From: a virus
Length of the DNA stretch: 23,456 bases
Reading direction: 5' to 3' (one strand)
IMG/VR virus record: IMGVR_UViG_3300010151_000173
Location: 1 to 23,456 of that record
Position 1 is the first letter of the stretch. Each line of letters opens with the position of its first letter. The notes below the pieces were generated by a model. The model had not been told where the DNA came from. It searched no databases and saw only the letters and a program-made list of their open reading frames with translations. Position numbers and translations under genes: made by a program. Of this stretch, positions 6,851 through 16,227 are shown piece after piece.

Positions 6851-7896
6851 TTGTTGAAATACCCATAGAGTTCTATCGCGCCTTTAAGGACAATCCCGAA
6901 AGGGCGATGCTGGAGTACCTGTCGATCCCCGTAGGAGCGACTAACCCATACTTCCGCAGTCCAGAACATATCCAAGGGGCGATAAGTAAGGGTGCGTCTA
7001 TTCCACTGGCCATCGATGAGGACACCTACGCGCTGCGGCCCGACTTCAGGGCCACTAATGTAGTGCCTCGTTACATGCACATTGACTTAGCGATTCGCAG
7101 AGATGCCGTGGGTATGTCTATGTGCCACGCAGTTGGCTTTACGAAGCGGCAGATGCGCATGCCCGGCGATGAGGAATATCGAGAGATTAATATTCCCAAG
7201 ATAAAGTTTGATTTCGTCAGTCGAATTAAGCCGCGAAGGTACTATGATGAGCGTGAAATGTCGTTTAATGCGCTGATGAGCATCATCGAACAGTTGGTTT
7301 ACGAGCGAGAATTTAACTTACAAGACGGACTGATTACGTTTGACCGTTTTCAAAGCCACCAGATGATCTCCAATATTCGCGGCATGGGCATTCCTTGCGG
7401 CCTACTCTCTGTGGATCAAACATCCAACAAGGTCATGATCGACTTTTCAAAGCCGGAGATGATCCGCAAGGAAACAATCAGTCGAGAGCCTTCAGCTGCA
7501 ATGGGCGCATTGCGCGATGCGCTACACGAATCGCGGGTAATATTGCCACAAATGACCTTCTTTGATGAGTCGCGTACGTGGATCGAAAAGGAAATGGACG
7601 AGGCTCAGTTCGATGGACAAAAGGGCAAAGTAGTCAAAATGGAAGGGGGGACGGATGATGTCCTCCAAAGCGCAGCGGGTGCACTCTTTAACTGTATGAA
7701 CAATGCTTCTGAAATGGTCGATCCAGAGGAACTATCGGCCTTTGACCAGCAATCAGAAGATGAATTTTATGGAAACTTGGGCATCGATTCGATAGCGGAC
7801 AGCGACAATGAAGATGGGTTCGTAGAAGACTCGTTCGGAGTAGAAGAAAACGATCTATCTCAAACCATGAGCCTAGAAGATTTTCTGGGAAGATAA
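6847..7896 (+). CDS. Terminase large subunit, nuclease domain (separate ORF)
   Basis: RNase H-like nuclease half of the terminase, which cuts concatemeric DNA at packaging start and end. It opens with VEIPIEFYRAFKDNPERAM, which in other terminases directly follows the ATPase domain. Catalytic carboxylates are seen in MHIDLAIRRDAVGMS (D80, D86), ITFDRFQS (D166) and GGTDDVLQS (D270/D271). Residues about 289-349 form a long acidic tail. The start ATG overlaps the 166-aa gene's stop (ATGA). A terminase ATPase domain is absent here and is supplied by the ORF at 4087-5253, nearly 1.6 kb upstream. Together the two would make about 737 aa, near the size of a complete TerL. Confidence 0.85.
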   Translation: MIVEIPIEFYRAFKDNPERAMLEYLSIPVGATNPYFRSPEHIQGAISKGASIPLAIDEDTYALRPDFRATNVVPRYMHIDLAIRRDAVGMSMCHAVGFTKRQMRMPGDEEYREINIPKIKFDFVSRIKPRRYYDEREMSFNALMSIIEQLVYEREFNLQDGLITFDRFQSHQMISNIRGMGIPCGLLSVDQTSNKVMIDFSKPEMIRKETISREPSAAMGALRDALHESRVILPQMTFFDESRTWIEKEMDEAQFDGQKGKVVKMEGGTDDVLQSAAGALFNCMNNASEMVDPEELSAFDQQSEDEFYGNLGIDSIADSDNEDGFVEDSFGVEENDLSQTMSLEDFLGR

Positions 7897-7899
7897 ATT

Positions 7900-9744
7900 A
7901 TGACCGATTCAACTGGATTCACTGAAGACTTAGCAACAGAGCTTGGACGAGTCGTCGTTTCTGAAGTCGGCGCTCTCGAAGAGCGGATACGAAGCGACGT
8001 AGAAGAGAAGATGAAGGCTGAACAAGACGAAAAGATAAATGATGCCGTCTTAGACGCCGTAGCAGAGATGGGAGCCGATGTAAACAGGGGATATACAGAC
8101 ACCAGCGGCGGCATGTTGGAATTTGGCACAGGCGATGTCACGTTAGCCACACAGGCCTCCCAACTACTCGACAGCCGATGGAAGCCTCTTGTAGTGTCAT
8201 CTGACAGTGTGGATGACAGTTCCATCAAGCAGGCTTTGACCGAATTCTTCGCTGGTGGTCCACTCGGATCGTATGCCGTTGGGTCCGACGAAGACTCTGC
8301 GGTGCTGGTTCAGGTGATGGAAAGCTGCCATCAAAAGGCGAAGATCGATCCACATGCCAAATCCATCATATCCAACCTGACCAACTATACAGTGGGAACA
8401 GGCCTTGAAATTTCTTGTTCGGTGCAAGAAATAGAAGACGAATTGCGCTCGTTTGCTTCATCCAATCAATTACACAGTCGTATAAAACAGGCCGTAAAAA
8501 GCAAGTTCATTCACGGCGAACACTACTTTTTCTACTACATAGATCCCTCTACAGGCGACGTCCACTTACGCGACCGGACGAAGCCTTACGATATACGCTC
8601 TATTCAAACGCATCCCGAAGATACAGAAACGCGACTGGCCTACGGTAAGCTGATGGAAAACGATTCTGTAAATCGCATTTCATTTGACACCGACAGAGAC
8701 TCTGCCAAATACGACTGGTATGCCGACATCGACTATTTCGAGCAGAAGGCTTTGCCCAGTGGGGCCGTTGCAAAAGGCACGGGCCGCATGTCGAATCGCA
8801 AGCTCGTTCAGATGGTCAAAATGGGCGCAGGGTCGGATGTGCGCGGAGTGCCGTTAATGTATCCGGTATTGCGCTATTTGAAGTATTACGAGGACTTCAT
8901 AACCGATAGGATTATCCTCAATCACGAACGCTCTAAGGTGGTCTGGGTGCGCCGTATTAGCGGTAATCGAAAGCTGGCTGGAGGAAGGGCGCAGCGCGGC
9001 CCTGTAGGCGGTCAAATCTTAACAGAGACCCCTCAGGTCGAGTGGCGTGTTATTAAGCCTGAGATCAACGCTGATGATGTTACCGAAGACGGTAGATTGA
9101 TACGATTGGCTATCGCCTCTGGTGTGGGCATGCCAGAGCATCTGCTTTTCCAAGACCCCTCAAATCAAGTGTATGCTAGCATCCGCAGTAGCGATACGCC
9201 CTTTGCTCAATCGATCCGCTCGTATCAGTTCGATTGGCTTAAAGACCTTGAAATCATGTTTCGTGTCGTTTTACGCGAGAAGGTCAAGGCGGGAGCACTG
9301 CCAGAGAAAACAGAAGTAGAAACCTTTACCATGGAAAGCTATGATCGATTGGCCGATGAGATTGGCCCAATGGTTCGCGCTAAAGCTCCACAGAGCGAAA
9401 TCATTCATGCCGTAGCTCAAGTTGGCGAAGAGGTTCCCACTGAAACCGTTAGTATAGATACTGTTGATGTAAAGATCGATCTCCAGTTTCCAGAAGTCGT
9501 GCAACAAGATCCAATCCGCATGGCACAGGAGTCAGAGATTCTTCATCGAATCGGCGTGCTATCCAAGACAGAGATTGCCGCTCGACACGGATTCAACTTC
9601 AAGCAAAGTGCTAAGCTGATGAGCATGGAACGAGCTTGGGATACCAGCAATGGTGAGGAAGATGATTCTGGGGGGCCTGAAACCTACGGCAAAGGATCCG
9701 ATTCTAATGAGCCTGAAACCGACACAGAGGAGGAAGAAGAATGA
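7900..9744 (+). CDS. Portal protein
   Basis: 614 aa, the dodecameric portal that forms the capsid vertex for DNA entry and tail attachment. Typical wording includes RGVPLMYPVLRYLKYYEDF (about 313-331) followed by ILNHERSKVVWVRRI, and GVGMPEHLLFQDPSNQVYAS (about 408-427) leading into IRSSDTPF, a stretch common in phage portals of this branch. The first 60 residues are charged and helical and the last 20 strongly acidic (EEEEE end). It begins 3 bases after the terminase nuclease stop, the standard TerL-portal order. Its stop overlaps the next start (ATGA). No capsid protease or major capsid gene follows, which is unusual. Confidence 0.85.
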   Translation: MTDSTGFTEDLATELGRVVVSEVGALEERIRSDVEEKMKAEQDEKINDAVLDAVAEMGADVNRGYTDTSGGMLEFGTGDVTLATQASQLLDSRWKPLVVSSDSVDDSSIKQALTEFFAGGPLGSYAVGSDEDSAVLVQVMESCHQKAKIDPHAKSIISNLTNYTVGTGLEISCSVQEIEDELRSFASSNQLHSRIKQAVKSKFIHGEHYFFYYIDPSTGDVHLRDRTKPYDIRSIQTHPEDTETRLAYGKLMENDSVNRISFDTDRDSAKYDWYADIDYFEQKALPSGAVAKGTGRMSNRKLVQMVKMGAGSDVRGVPLMYPVLRYLKYYEDFITDRIILNHERSKVVWVRRISGNRKLAGGRAQRGPVGGQILTETPQVEWRVIKPEINADDVTEDGRLIRLAIASGVGMPEHLLFQDPSNQVYASIRSSDTPFAQSIRSYQFDWLKDLEIMFRVVLREKVKAGALPEKTEVETFTMESYDRLADEIGPMVRAKAPQSEIIHAVAQVGEEVPTETVSIDTVDVKIDLQFPEVVQQDPIRMAQESEILHRIGVLSKTEIAARHGFNFKQSAKLMSMERAWDTSNGEEDDSGGPETYGKGSDSNEPETDTEEEEE

Positions 9745-9998
9745 CTGAACGAGCCAGTGACAAGATCAACCCACTATCAATATCCGACGCGTCCACTGCA
9801 GAAGAGGCGAAGCAAGATCCAATCGGCTTTGTAGTGATTTGCAATGAGGCGGGGATGCCTGTGTTGCATGAAATACCAGACCACCGAACACCCAATAATG
9901 CGGAGTTGTTCAATATAAATTGGTTTTTAGCTGGATCTATAATAGGAGGGGCTATAACCGAACCTGAGTCCAGTCTCACCGAAAACATCACTGTATAG
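9741..9998 (+). CDS. Small hypothetical protein after the portal (85 aa)
   Basis: Not recognised. It begins with ATG at 9741 overlapping the portal stop (ATGA), and GAGGAGGAAGA just upstream gives a strong ribosome binding site, which supports expression. The central part (DPIGFVVICNEAGMPVLHEI) reads as a small beta-rich unit, and INWFLAGSIIGGAI (about 59-72) is hydrophobic but short for a membrane span. The ends are acidic and Ser/Thr-rich. It could be a portal accessory or capsid-related small protein; nothing in the sequence decides this. Confidence 0.65.
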   Translation: MTERASDKINPLSISDASTAEEAKQDPIGFVVICNEAGMPVLHEIPDHRTPNNAELFNINWFLAGSIIGGAITEPESSLTENITV

Positions 9999-10059
9999 CT
10001 ACTTGAGTGACTGCTGCACGGGGTCCAAGTAAAAGCATTACCAGATAACGAAGAGCCCG

Positions 10060-10953
10060 ATGGATTACCCGATACAGAAGAGTGAAAAAAATGCGATAAC
10101 GCGGCTATGTCGGCGCTATCGACATCTGCCTCCCATGACGCGACCCGATGAACGCGCTTCATTTGCACAGTTGCGCATTCTTGAAAACGTAGGCGGTCCA
10201 CGTCCAAAAATAGACACCCTGCAAGATGCGATAATGCGCTCTAATGTGCGCTTTGTAGCGACGGTAGTGTTGTCATATGATCGACGCAGTAAAGTTTTAG
10301 CTGTAGATGATCTGATGTCAGAGGGCATGGTAGGGTTGATGGAGGCAATGACCCGCTTCGACCCAAGTCGCAACTGTAAGTTTATCACGTATGCCGTGTG
10401 GTGGATTCGCAACACGATTATTAGTGCACTGATACAAGCCTACACGATAACTCCTTCTCAATCGTTTATTGATAAAATCCGCAAAATGGAGAAGGAAAAG
10501 AAATCACTTGAGCAGGCATTAGGTAGACACCTCACAGATAGGGAGAGCTTTGAACTGAGCGAGATGCGCAAGGATTTTGTCGAAGCCTATATAGCCCACA
10601 CCTCAGTAATTACCTCTCTTGATATGCCTTTGTTTTTTATCGACAACGATTTGGAAGGCTCAACGACGCTGCGCGACTTTATACGCGACGAAACAATTCA
10701 ACCGAGCGACGATGCAATGGTTGATGCTGAGTTGCTACTGGACGTTAGGGAGGTAGTCAATTCCATCGATGGACTACGCGAGCGGTTTATAGTCCAGAGC
10801 TATCACGGGATAGATGGCCCTGCGATGGTCTTAGAAGATATTGGCAAATCTCTAGGCTTAACTAGAGAGCGAGTGCGGCAGATCTATTGGATGGCACTAC
10901 GAAAACTGTCGCGCAATAAGGTGCTGGCCTCGCATCGCAAGGACAGCTACTAA
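10060..10953 (+). CDS. Phage-encoded sigma-70 family RNA polymerase factor
   Basis: 297 aa sigma factor, expected to redirect host RNA polymerase to phage promoters. Region 2 is clear at about 84-123 (DDLMSEGMVGLMEAMTRFDP, then FITYAVWWIRNTI), containing the -10 recognition and melting helix. A region 3-like stretch follows (SLDMPLFFIDNDLEG, DFIRDE), and region 4.2 carries the -35 helix-turn-helix at about 257-285 (LEDIGKSLGLTRERVRQIYW). This is the layout of RpoD/RpoH-type factors; region 1.1 is absent. It ends 10951-10953, overlapping the stop of the opposing tail gene. Late control of the minus-strand tail/lysis block is a natural hypothesis. A host-derived sigma gene cannot be excluded. 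Confidence 0.88.
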   Translation: MDYPIQKSEKNAITRLCRRYRHLPPMTRPDERASFAQLRILENVGGPRPKIDTLQDAIMRSNVRFVATVVLSYDRRSKVLAVDDLMSEGMVGLMEAMTRFDPSRNCKFITYAVWWIRNTIISALIQAYTITPSQSFIDKIRKMEKEKKSLEQALGRHLTDRESFELSEMRKDFVEAYIAHTSVITSLDMPLFFIDNDLEGSTTLRDFIRDETIQPSDDAMVDAELLLDVREVVNSIDGLRERFIVQSYHGIDGPAMVLEDIGKSLGLTRERVRQIYWMALRKLSRNKVLASHRKDSY

Positions 10954-10961
10954 TAACTATC
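10942..10961. other. Imperfect inverted repeat at the convergent gene junction
   Basis: The 20 bases spanning both stop codons form a near palindrome: all mismatches between the sequence and its reverse complement are transitions, so RNA from either strand could fold with G-U wobble pairs. As a result, both opposing proteins end in Asp-Ser-Tyr. No T-run follows, so it is not a standard terminator. Confidence 0.35.
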
Positions 10962-13900
10962 TATTGAGCGCAGTGTCAGATTCATCAGCCCATTAGTTTG
11001 TGGGTTGAATGAAATATTGGATATGTAACAATCCTCAGAAAACTGTTTGCTTCTTGGCAACACTTCTTGATCTTGCAGCGTCACTACATCCATCAGATTG
11101 ATCCACGGTGCCAGAAGGGTAGAAACAGTCAGTGTGTATTTGGGATCTTTGTTGTTTCTTACTTCGCGTTGCGCATTCCACTGAGACTGTAAGATGTTGG
11201 CAAATGGATTGTCGCGCAGCTGCGACTCGCGCTTGCCCCACTTGTTAACAGACACAGAATCAGCAGCCACTTGAGCAGATCCTGTGTCTTGTTCGAGTGT
11301 CATGCCCTGACATTCAATACGAACCATATCGCCTTCGCTGAACTTTAGTTCCTTATTGTTTGCAGTTGTGTCTATGGAGAACCGAAGATCTACATTGGTA
11401 GTGTAGGGCGTATTAAGTCCACCTATGGGAGTGTATTCGCCTAAGATCGGTTGAAATTCTGCTACATCGTAGCGATCCGAATGCACAAAGCTATTATCGA
11501 AGACGTTTGTGGGAAGGAGCAGTGAATCCTTGTCATTGAGTGGCGTATCAATGACAACCGAATCGCCCAAGGCGTATGATGTGCTACCGCTCAAGGGCGC
11601 ATTAAGATAAACTTCACTGCCATTGCGAATAAGGTAAATATCTTCATCGGGTCGATGCTGGACAGGGCCTGTGTTAAACTGGCTATTGCGAATGACGTGA
11701 ATGCGTTTGTTTGCATTGTCAATGGACTGTATCGTCATGTATTCGATGCGCGTATCGGCACTTTGGCGCGTCAAATCTCCTACTGCGATCACATCTCCGA
11801 ACTTCAGAGGCCGACTTAGGTTTTGGATGTCGGCTGTAAGGTCTATGCTGCCATCGGTAATAGGACTGTTGGTGTTGTGTTTTCTAACATCGATGTATGT
11901 CTGAATTTCATTGATGGGAAACGTAGCCTCGCCCGAAGCTCCAGCAGGCCATGCGGCATCATGCGTCTCGATAATGTCGGTATCATTACTCCCAAAGCGC
12001 AGTAGCATACCTACCAATGCAGTGTCTTTGGCCCCATCGTCTCCTTCTACAGTCAGGGCCGACCCTAAGCGAGTGCCTTCAGCGTCTATTGTTTTTACGA
12101 CATATGAAGACGCACTGTACGTTGCTCGTAATGACGTTTCAATCTTGGGCTCAGTTATTTTAAACTTAAACTTGGCCAAAGATCGTTTTACGTGAATGGT
12201 GTCTGTAGACGTCGGGATTCGACCGCCCTGAATACATGAAAGAATAATTGATTTTCTATCCATGTCTCGCTGTATCGCAGACAGCGTATGGCGATCATTG
12301 GTCTCTTTTCCATAGTCAGACGCATTGATCACATCGACATGTATTTTTATGTCGCCAATGATAGCCATAGACGGTATGCGCGTCGCATGATTGACTATTT
12401 CTTTTTGTCCTCGCCCCTTGTCTATGGAAATTAACTTATTTGCTCCGACAGACGTAAACGTATAAGCGGAGTTTTTGTGTGATGGCTTGCGCTTGAAGAA
12501 GAATGTTCCATCGGGGTTAAAGCCGTAATTGCAGTCGGCTATCTCAGCCAAATAACCCAATGCCTCCCATGTATTCATTTTACTAAAATCAGCAAATTCT
12601 ACACGGGCAGGGTATGTAGGGGCCCACTTGGATAAATAATATTTACCATTTACCATCTCAGATCGCAACGGCGAAGGCGTAGGCGATGAGATCCAAAACG
12701 CGTGCTTAATGTTTTGCAGCCAGACAATGGGTGTAATCGTAGAAAATTCAGTGTTGACGGCAGGCAGGTTGCTAATCGTCTGAAAAATAGACTGGCCACT
12801 TTCCGTGCTGTCGCTCATATCATGCGTCTTTAGTTGGCCCGTCTTATCCTCAAGGAACATCACGCGACGATCATTGGAACTGCCGCCTAAGTTGACATAT
12901 GCCAAGCCCGTTGGACGGTATTGCGACCTACGATATCCATTTAATACAGTGGCGGTTGAGTTTTCAGTCGCCGCATCGTCATATACCCACATGCGGTAGG
13001 CAGGGGAAGAGGTTTGGTCAGTATCAATATTTTCGGCTTGTAGTGCAGACATACACAGGCGCGAATTATTATTTGAAGCAACACCCTCGACCATTTCCAG
13101 TACGCATAACTGCTCTGGATCTGCTGCACTACCTCCTCCAGCCGCTATGTTTGTATACTCCAATAGTCTTTTATAGTTGTGCGTTACCGTTCCACCTGAC
13201 TCTGTATAACCCAATCGATATAAATGCGTTTTACTGTTCGCGCCATAGGTAGCTGAGTCATATCGCTCATTGACGCCTAATTCGTGAAAGGCAATGTAAA
13301 TAGGCTTGTTTCCATTGCTATCGTTTGTATTACCAAGGCACACAGCCGTTGGCACCGCCTTATTTACATCCGTGGCAAAGCCAGAAAGTGCAGTGTGAGA
13401 ATTTGCATTGATGTCGTAGGCGTAAATAGTATATGTTCGTTCGAGTATATCGTCTTCATCTGTTGAAGTCCCATCTCCTAAATCAATCGAGCCAAAGGTG
13501 CCCGAAGACGTATCGTCTGCGCGGCAATAATAGATAGTCCCCTTGGTGCCTGCATCTGGATTGAGAATTAAGAAACCTTGCTGGCCATAGGTGTACTTTA
13601 CTCGTATGTAATAACTGGTTGGGCTGTTCGGAATCGCATTGGTCTTAGGCTCTCCTTCCACAGACCAATGACCTTCGTTCACGCCAGCATCTCGAACATC
13701 AACTATATCAACGTCTTTGGCATTGCTTGTATTGTTAATTGTCTGCTCTACTGCATACGCTGTCTTAGTATCGGTGCTCTGCTGCTTATAGACGTTGATG
13801 GTCTTGCCATAATTATCGTAGCACTGCGAAAGAGTCTGCTCAAATGGTATAGTGATTGGCACTTGGTCTATTGAACCATCTTGGTACGCTGTATCTTCAT

Positions 13901-15620
13901 GCCACTTCCCAATTTTGTAATTGTAAAGTGTCGGTGAATGCCTAATCTGATCCGCTTCACGGACGAACGTATCACCCATATAAAAGCGATTTGAGCTTTC
14001 GCCTATGGTCGCAGTGACGCTGAATTCCGGCGTAGTGCCGTTCCAGCGAAACTTGAAGACTTTGCATCCCAACTCGAATGCTTCAGACGGGTCGCTTTTG
14101 ACAGCCGCTCCATAAATAGGGTAATCTGTATCTCCAGTGTTTACCCAAAGACGGCGAATCTTGTATCCATTGGTGGTATCCAATGGATTAGTAGATGAAT
14201 TAGTAAGTTCACGGTGCCGATCTGTGGCAATGTTGTATTCCCACAAGCTATTATCAAGGCCCATATATACACGAACAATACTGTATTTTAATCCGGTTTC
14301 ATCGGCTGTTCCCTCAACGGGCCGATCCAGTGTTATACTGGTCGCACTATTGATGGCCGATATCGTGAAATAGCCATTGTTGCCATCTGAAGACGCATTG
14401 TCACCGCTGGCGTATTGTTTTCCAATAATTAAAGCGTCGCCCACTTTAATTTTATTATGAAGGTCACTGGTTGACGAGGACCAGCTGGTGCTCGTTCCCG
14501 TTATGGTCGTTGAACCTACCGTTGTAGCTATTGTCCCCGTTGTGTATTCCCATGCGACCATGGCGCGACATATGCGCCCATGACTATCAGCCCAACCTTG
14601 GTCAGTGCCAGTAGAGTCAGAGTAAGCTTCTGGTGGACGACCAAAAGACGACGAGACCCATGCTGATGTCGAATCTTCTGGGACATCAAAGCTTGTGTCG
14701 TTTTGTATAAACCACGAGCTAGGAATATCACCTGTATCATTGCCACTGGTATCGGTGCCATTGTATACCTTGCGAAGTAGCTCTCGTGTCAGAAAATGTG
14801 GCGACCGATTCATGTAGGGCGTAGTGCCGTTTTTTACATTGCCGGCACGGCTTTCAGTTAGCGCATTGGAAAGAGGCGCAAGTCGGAGTGTGGCACTTTT
14901 ATCTTGGTTGTTAGTTCTAATGTCTTCTATAATAAAGATGCCCAGTGTGACCACATTGGGTTGTTCGTCTCCAGCAAGAAGAAACTCCACTCGCAGCGCA
15001 GCCTTACGTCGAAAGAAGGCGCTTTCTTTTCCTCCAGCTGACACACTGAAACTTGCAGCATAGGGCCTATTGTTGGAACTGTCATACACTTGTTTGAAGT
15101 TTTCGTCGTATGACGCTTTTAACTCGGCTGGAAGGGGCCTTTCCCAAAATCCATCCGAGTTATCCAATGTGACAGATGACAGTTTTTGCTGTAATTCGCC
15201 TCGAAGACGCTGTGAGGAATACGTAAGGCTTCCAACCTTGCGAAGTTGATTACGTCCGCGCCACTCACCGCGATCCGTAAAATCAACCCATCGCTGATTG
15301 TTATCCATGATAAAGAACTTCAAATCATAGGTTACAATATGCGATTCTAATGCATCTTTAAGTGCTTGTGTAATCACGTCAGTTCCTCTAACCAGCGTTC
15401 CACCAGCCCCAGTAAGGCTTGCGGTTATGGTATCCTTAAGCGCTTGGTCGCCTGCGGTAAGGCCGTGGGATAAAACCACGACCTTACCTGAGGGCATTCG
15501 GATGTAATCATCGCGCCTCGAAGCACCTCCCGCCGTAGTGAGGGCTGGAGGGTCGGCAACAGTCGCGGCGTAGGTGCCAAATTTATCTGTGCCGAACTTA
15601 AAGGTGTCAAATTTAGGCAT
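10950..15620 (-). CDS. Giant tail protein, candidate tail hub/tip (1556 aa)
   Basis: A structural tail protein, the last gene of the minus-strand block. The N-terminal quarter contains SLTYSSQRLRGELQ and VTLDNSDGFWE, followed by TLGIFIIEDIRTNNQDKSAT, wording typical of baseplate/hub proteins of long-tailed phages. Around residues 993-1050, FADFSKMNTWEALGYLAEIA with a following 'DGTFFFKRKP' matches the 'aLqeIAeae...DGrlvfr' pattern of tail hub domains. The middle is Thr/Ser/Asn-rich with many beta strands and may be a carbohydrate- or receptor-contacting region. No catalytic motif is seen. Neighbours are a fibre and another tail protein, which supports the role. Host-specificity or tip function is inferred. 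Confidence 0.6.
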   Translation of the reverse strand: MPKFDTFKFGTDKFGTYAATVADPPALTTAGGASRRDDYIRMPSGKVVVLSHGLTAGDQALKDTITASLTGAGGTLVRGTDVITQALKDALESHIVTYDLKFFIMDNNQRWVDFTDRGEWRGRNQLRKVGSLTYSSQRLRGELQQKLSSVTLDNSDGFWERPLPAELKASYDENFKQVYDSSNNRPYAASFSVSAGGKESAFFRRKAALRVEFLLAGDEQPNVVTLGIFIIEDIRTNNQDKSATLRLAPLSNALTESRAGNVKNGTTPYMNRSPHFLTRELLRKVYNGTDTSGNDTGDIPSSWFIQNDTSFDVPEDSTSAWVSSSFGRPPEAYSDSTGTDQGWADSHGRICRAMVAWEYTTGTIATTVGSTTITGTSTSWSSSTSDLHNKIKVGDALIIGKQYASGDNASSDGNNGYFTISAINSATSITLDRPVEGTADETGLKYSIVRVYMGLDNSLWEYNIATDRHRELTNSSTNPLDTTNGYKIRRLWVNTGDTDYPIYGAAVKSDPSEAFELGCKVFKFRWNGTTPEFSVTATIGESSNRFYMGDTFVREADQIRHSPTLYNYKIGKWHEDTAYQDGSIDQVPITIPFEQTLSQCYDNYGKTINVYKQQSTDTKTAYAVEQTINNTSNAKDVDIVDVRDAGVNEGHWSVEGEPKTNAIPNSPTSYYIRVKYTYGQQGFLILNPDAGTKGTIYYCRADDTSSGTFGSIDLGDGTSTDEDDILERTYTIYAYDINANSHTALSGFATDVNKAVPTAVCLGNTNDSNGNKPIYIAFHELGVNERYDSATYGANSKTHLYRLGYTESGGTVTHNYKRLLEYTNIAAGGGSAADPEQLCVLEMVEGVASNNNSRLCMSALQAENIDTDQTSSPAYRMWVYDDAATENSTATVLNGYRRSQYRPTGLAYVNLGGSSNDRRVMFLEDKTGQLKTHDMSDSTESGQSIFQTISNLPAVNTEFSTITPIVWLQNIKHAFWISSPTPSPLRSEMVNGKYYLSKWAPTYPARVEFADFSKMNTWEALGYLAEIADCNYGFNPDGTFFFKRKPSHKNSAYTFTSVGANKLISIDKGRGQKEIVNHATRIPSMAIIGDIKIHVDVINASDYGKETNDRHTLSAIQRDMDRKSIILSCIQGGRIPTSTDTIHVKRSLAKFKFKITEPKIETSLRATYSASSYVVKTIDAEGTRLGSALTVEGDDGAKDTALVGMLLRFGSNDTDIIETHDAAWPAGASGEATFPINEIQTYIDVRKHNTNSPITDGSIDLTADIQNLSRPLKFGDVIAVGDLTRQSADTRIEYMTIQSIDNANKRIHVIRNSQFNTGPVQHRPDEDIYLIRNGSEVYLNAPLSGSTSYALGDSVVIDTPLNDKDSLLLPTNVFDNSFVHSDRYDVAEFQPILGEYTPIGGLNTPYTTNVDLRFSIDTTANNKELKFSEGDMVRIECQGMTLEQDTGSAQVAADSVSVNKWGKRESQLRDNPFANILQSQWNAQREVRNNKDPKYTLTVSTLLAPWINLMDVVTLQDQEVLPRSKQFSEDCYISNISFNPQTNGLMNLTLRSIDSY

Positions 15621-15915
15621 CCTCGGTTACTTCTCTATTGATCTCATTACTGTTGAGATACTGGCTTTGCTGTGAAATGGCATTTACAAGCTCTACATAG
15701 AATGCGGAAAGCTTGCTGACTTGTTCGGCGTCCATAGGGAAGATCTCTATCATCTTTCGTGCCAGAAGATCTTCTTTGTGTGTGCTGTCTCCAGCCTGCA
15801 TAGCCACGTCACATACGCGGATCGCACTCATTACCTCGCGACTGAGATCAAGCAATTGCTCTCTCGCCAAATCCCAATTCACATAATGATCTACCGCCGT
15901 GTCGCTCACGGACAC
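15613..15915 (-). CDS. Small hypothetical tail-region protein (100 aa)
   Basis: Not recognised. It is mostly helical and acidic with no membrane segment (EQLLDLSREVMSAIRVCDVA; DAEQVSKLSAFYVELVNAIS), and resembles small soluble tail-assembly or chaperone-like proteins by composition only. Its stop overlaps the giant tail gene's start by 8 bases. Two GTG starts are possible: 15915 as given, or 15909, which would overlap the upstream stop as GTGA, the coupling style used elsewhere here; the latter gives 98 aa and may be the true start. A chaperone for the tail protein that follows is a guess from position. Confidence 0.65.
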   Translation of the reverse strand: MSVSDTAVDHYVNWDLAREQLLDLSREVMSAIRVCDVAMQAGDSTHKEDLLARKMIEIFPMDAEQVSKLSAFYVELVNAISQQSQYLNSNEINREVTEDA

Positions 15916-16211
15916 TTACATCGATTGCCGATGGCATTCTTAATCCATCGGACCCACATCGACTCCCATTTTACACCCCCGATGTAGCGTAGCGACATGC
16001 GCCAAACGACCCAACTGATCAACGCCAGCGGACCCCACCATTGCCATCCAATATGCATGACCATGATAAAGGTTAGCGGCAGATAAAAGCTGATCCACTT
16101 AACCGTATGTCGCTTCCACCAGCCCTCCGAGCGCATCCACGCATCGCGTAGCGCATCGAAGCACGTAGCGGTCAATATTACAATAGTTGCTATGTATTCC
16201 ATGTAACCCAT
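15906..16211 (-). CDS. Small membrane protein (101 aa)
   Basis: Three hydrophobic segments: MEYIATIVILTATCFDA (about 4-20), WISFYLPLTFIMVMHIGW (39-56) and WGPLALISWVVW (59-70), separated by short basic stretches rich in Trp and Arg; the tail is basic and ends in CKCP. The topology fits an inner-membrane protein, possibly holin-like or an anti-superinfection factor. GAGGA a few bases upstream of ATG supports the start. It lies between the fibre/37-aa peptide and the 100-aa gene, well away from the main lysis-like cluster. Not recognised beyond 'membrane protein'. Confidence 0.65.
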   Translation of the reverse strand: MGYMEYIATIVILTATCFDALRDAWMRSEGWWKRHTVKWISFYLPLTFIMVMHIGWQWWGPLALISWVVWRMSLRYIGGVKWESMWVRWIKNAIGNRCKCP

Positions 16212-16227
16212 TTTAAGTTCCTCAATT

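Noticed and set aside
13578-13874. Hydrophobic plus-strand ORF inside the giant tail gene
   Set aside because: Hydrophobicity is a common by-product of reading antisense to Asp/Asn/Thr-rich coding sequence; no start signal is visible.
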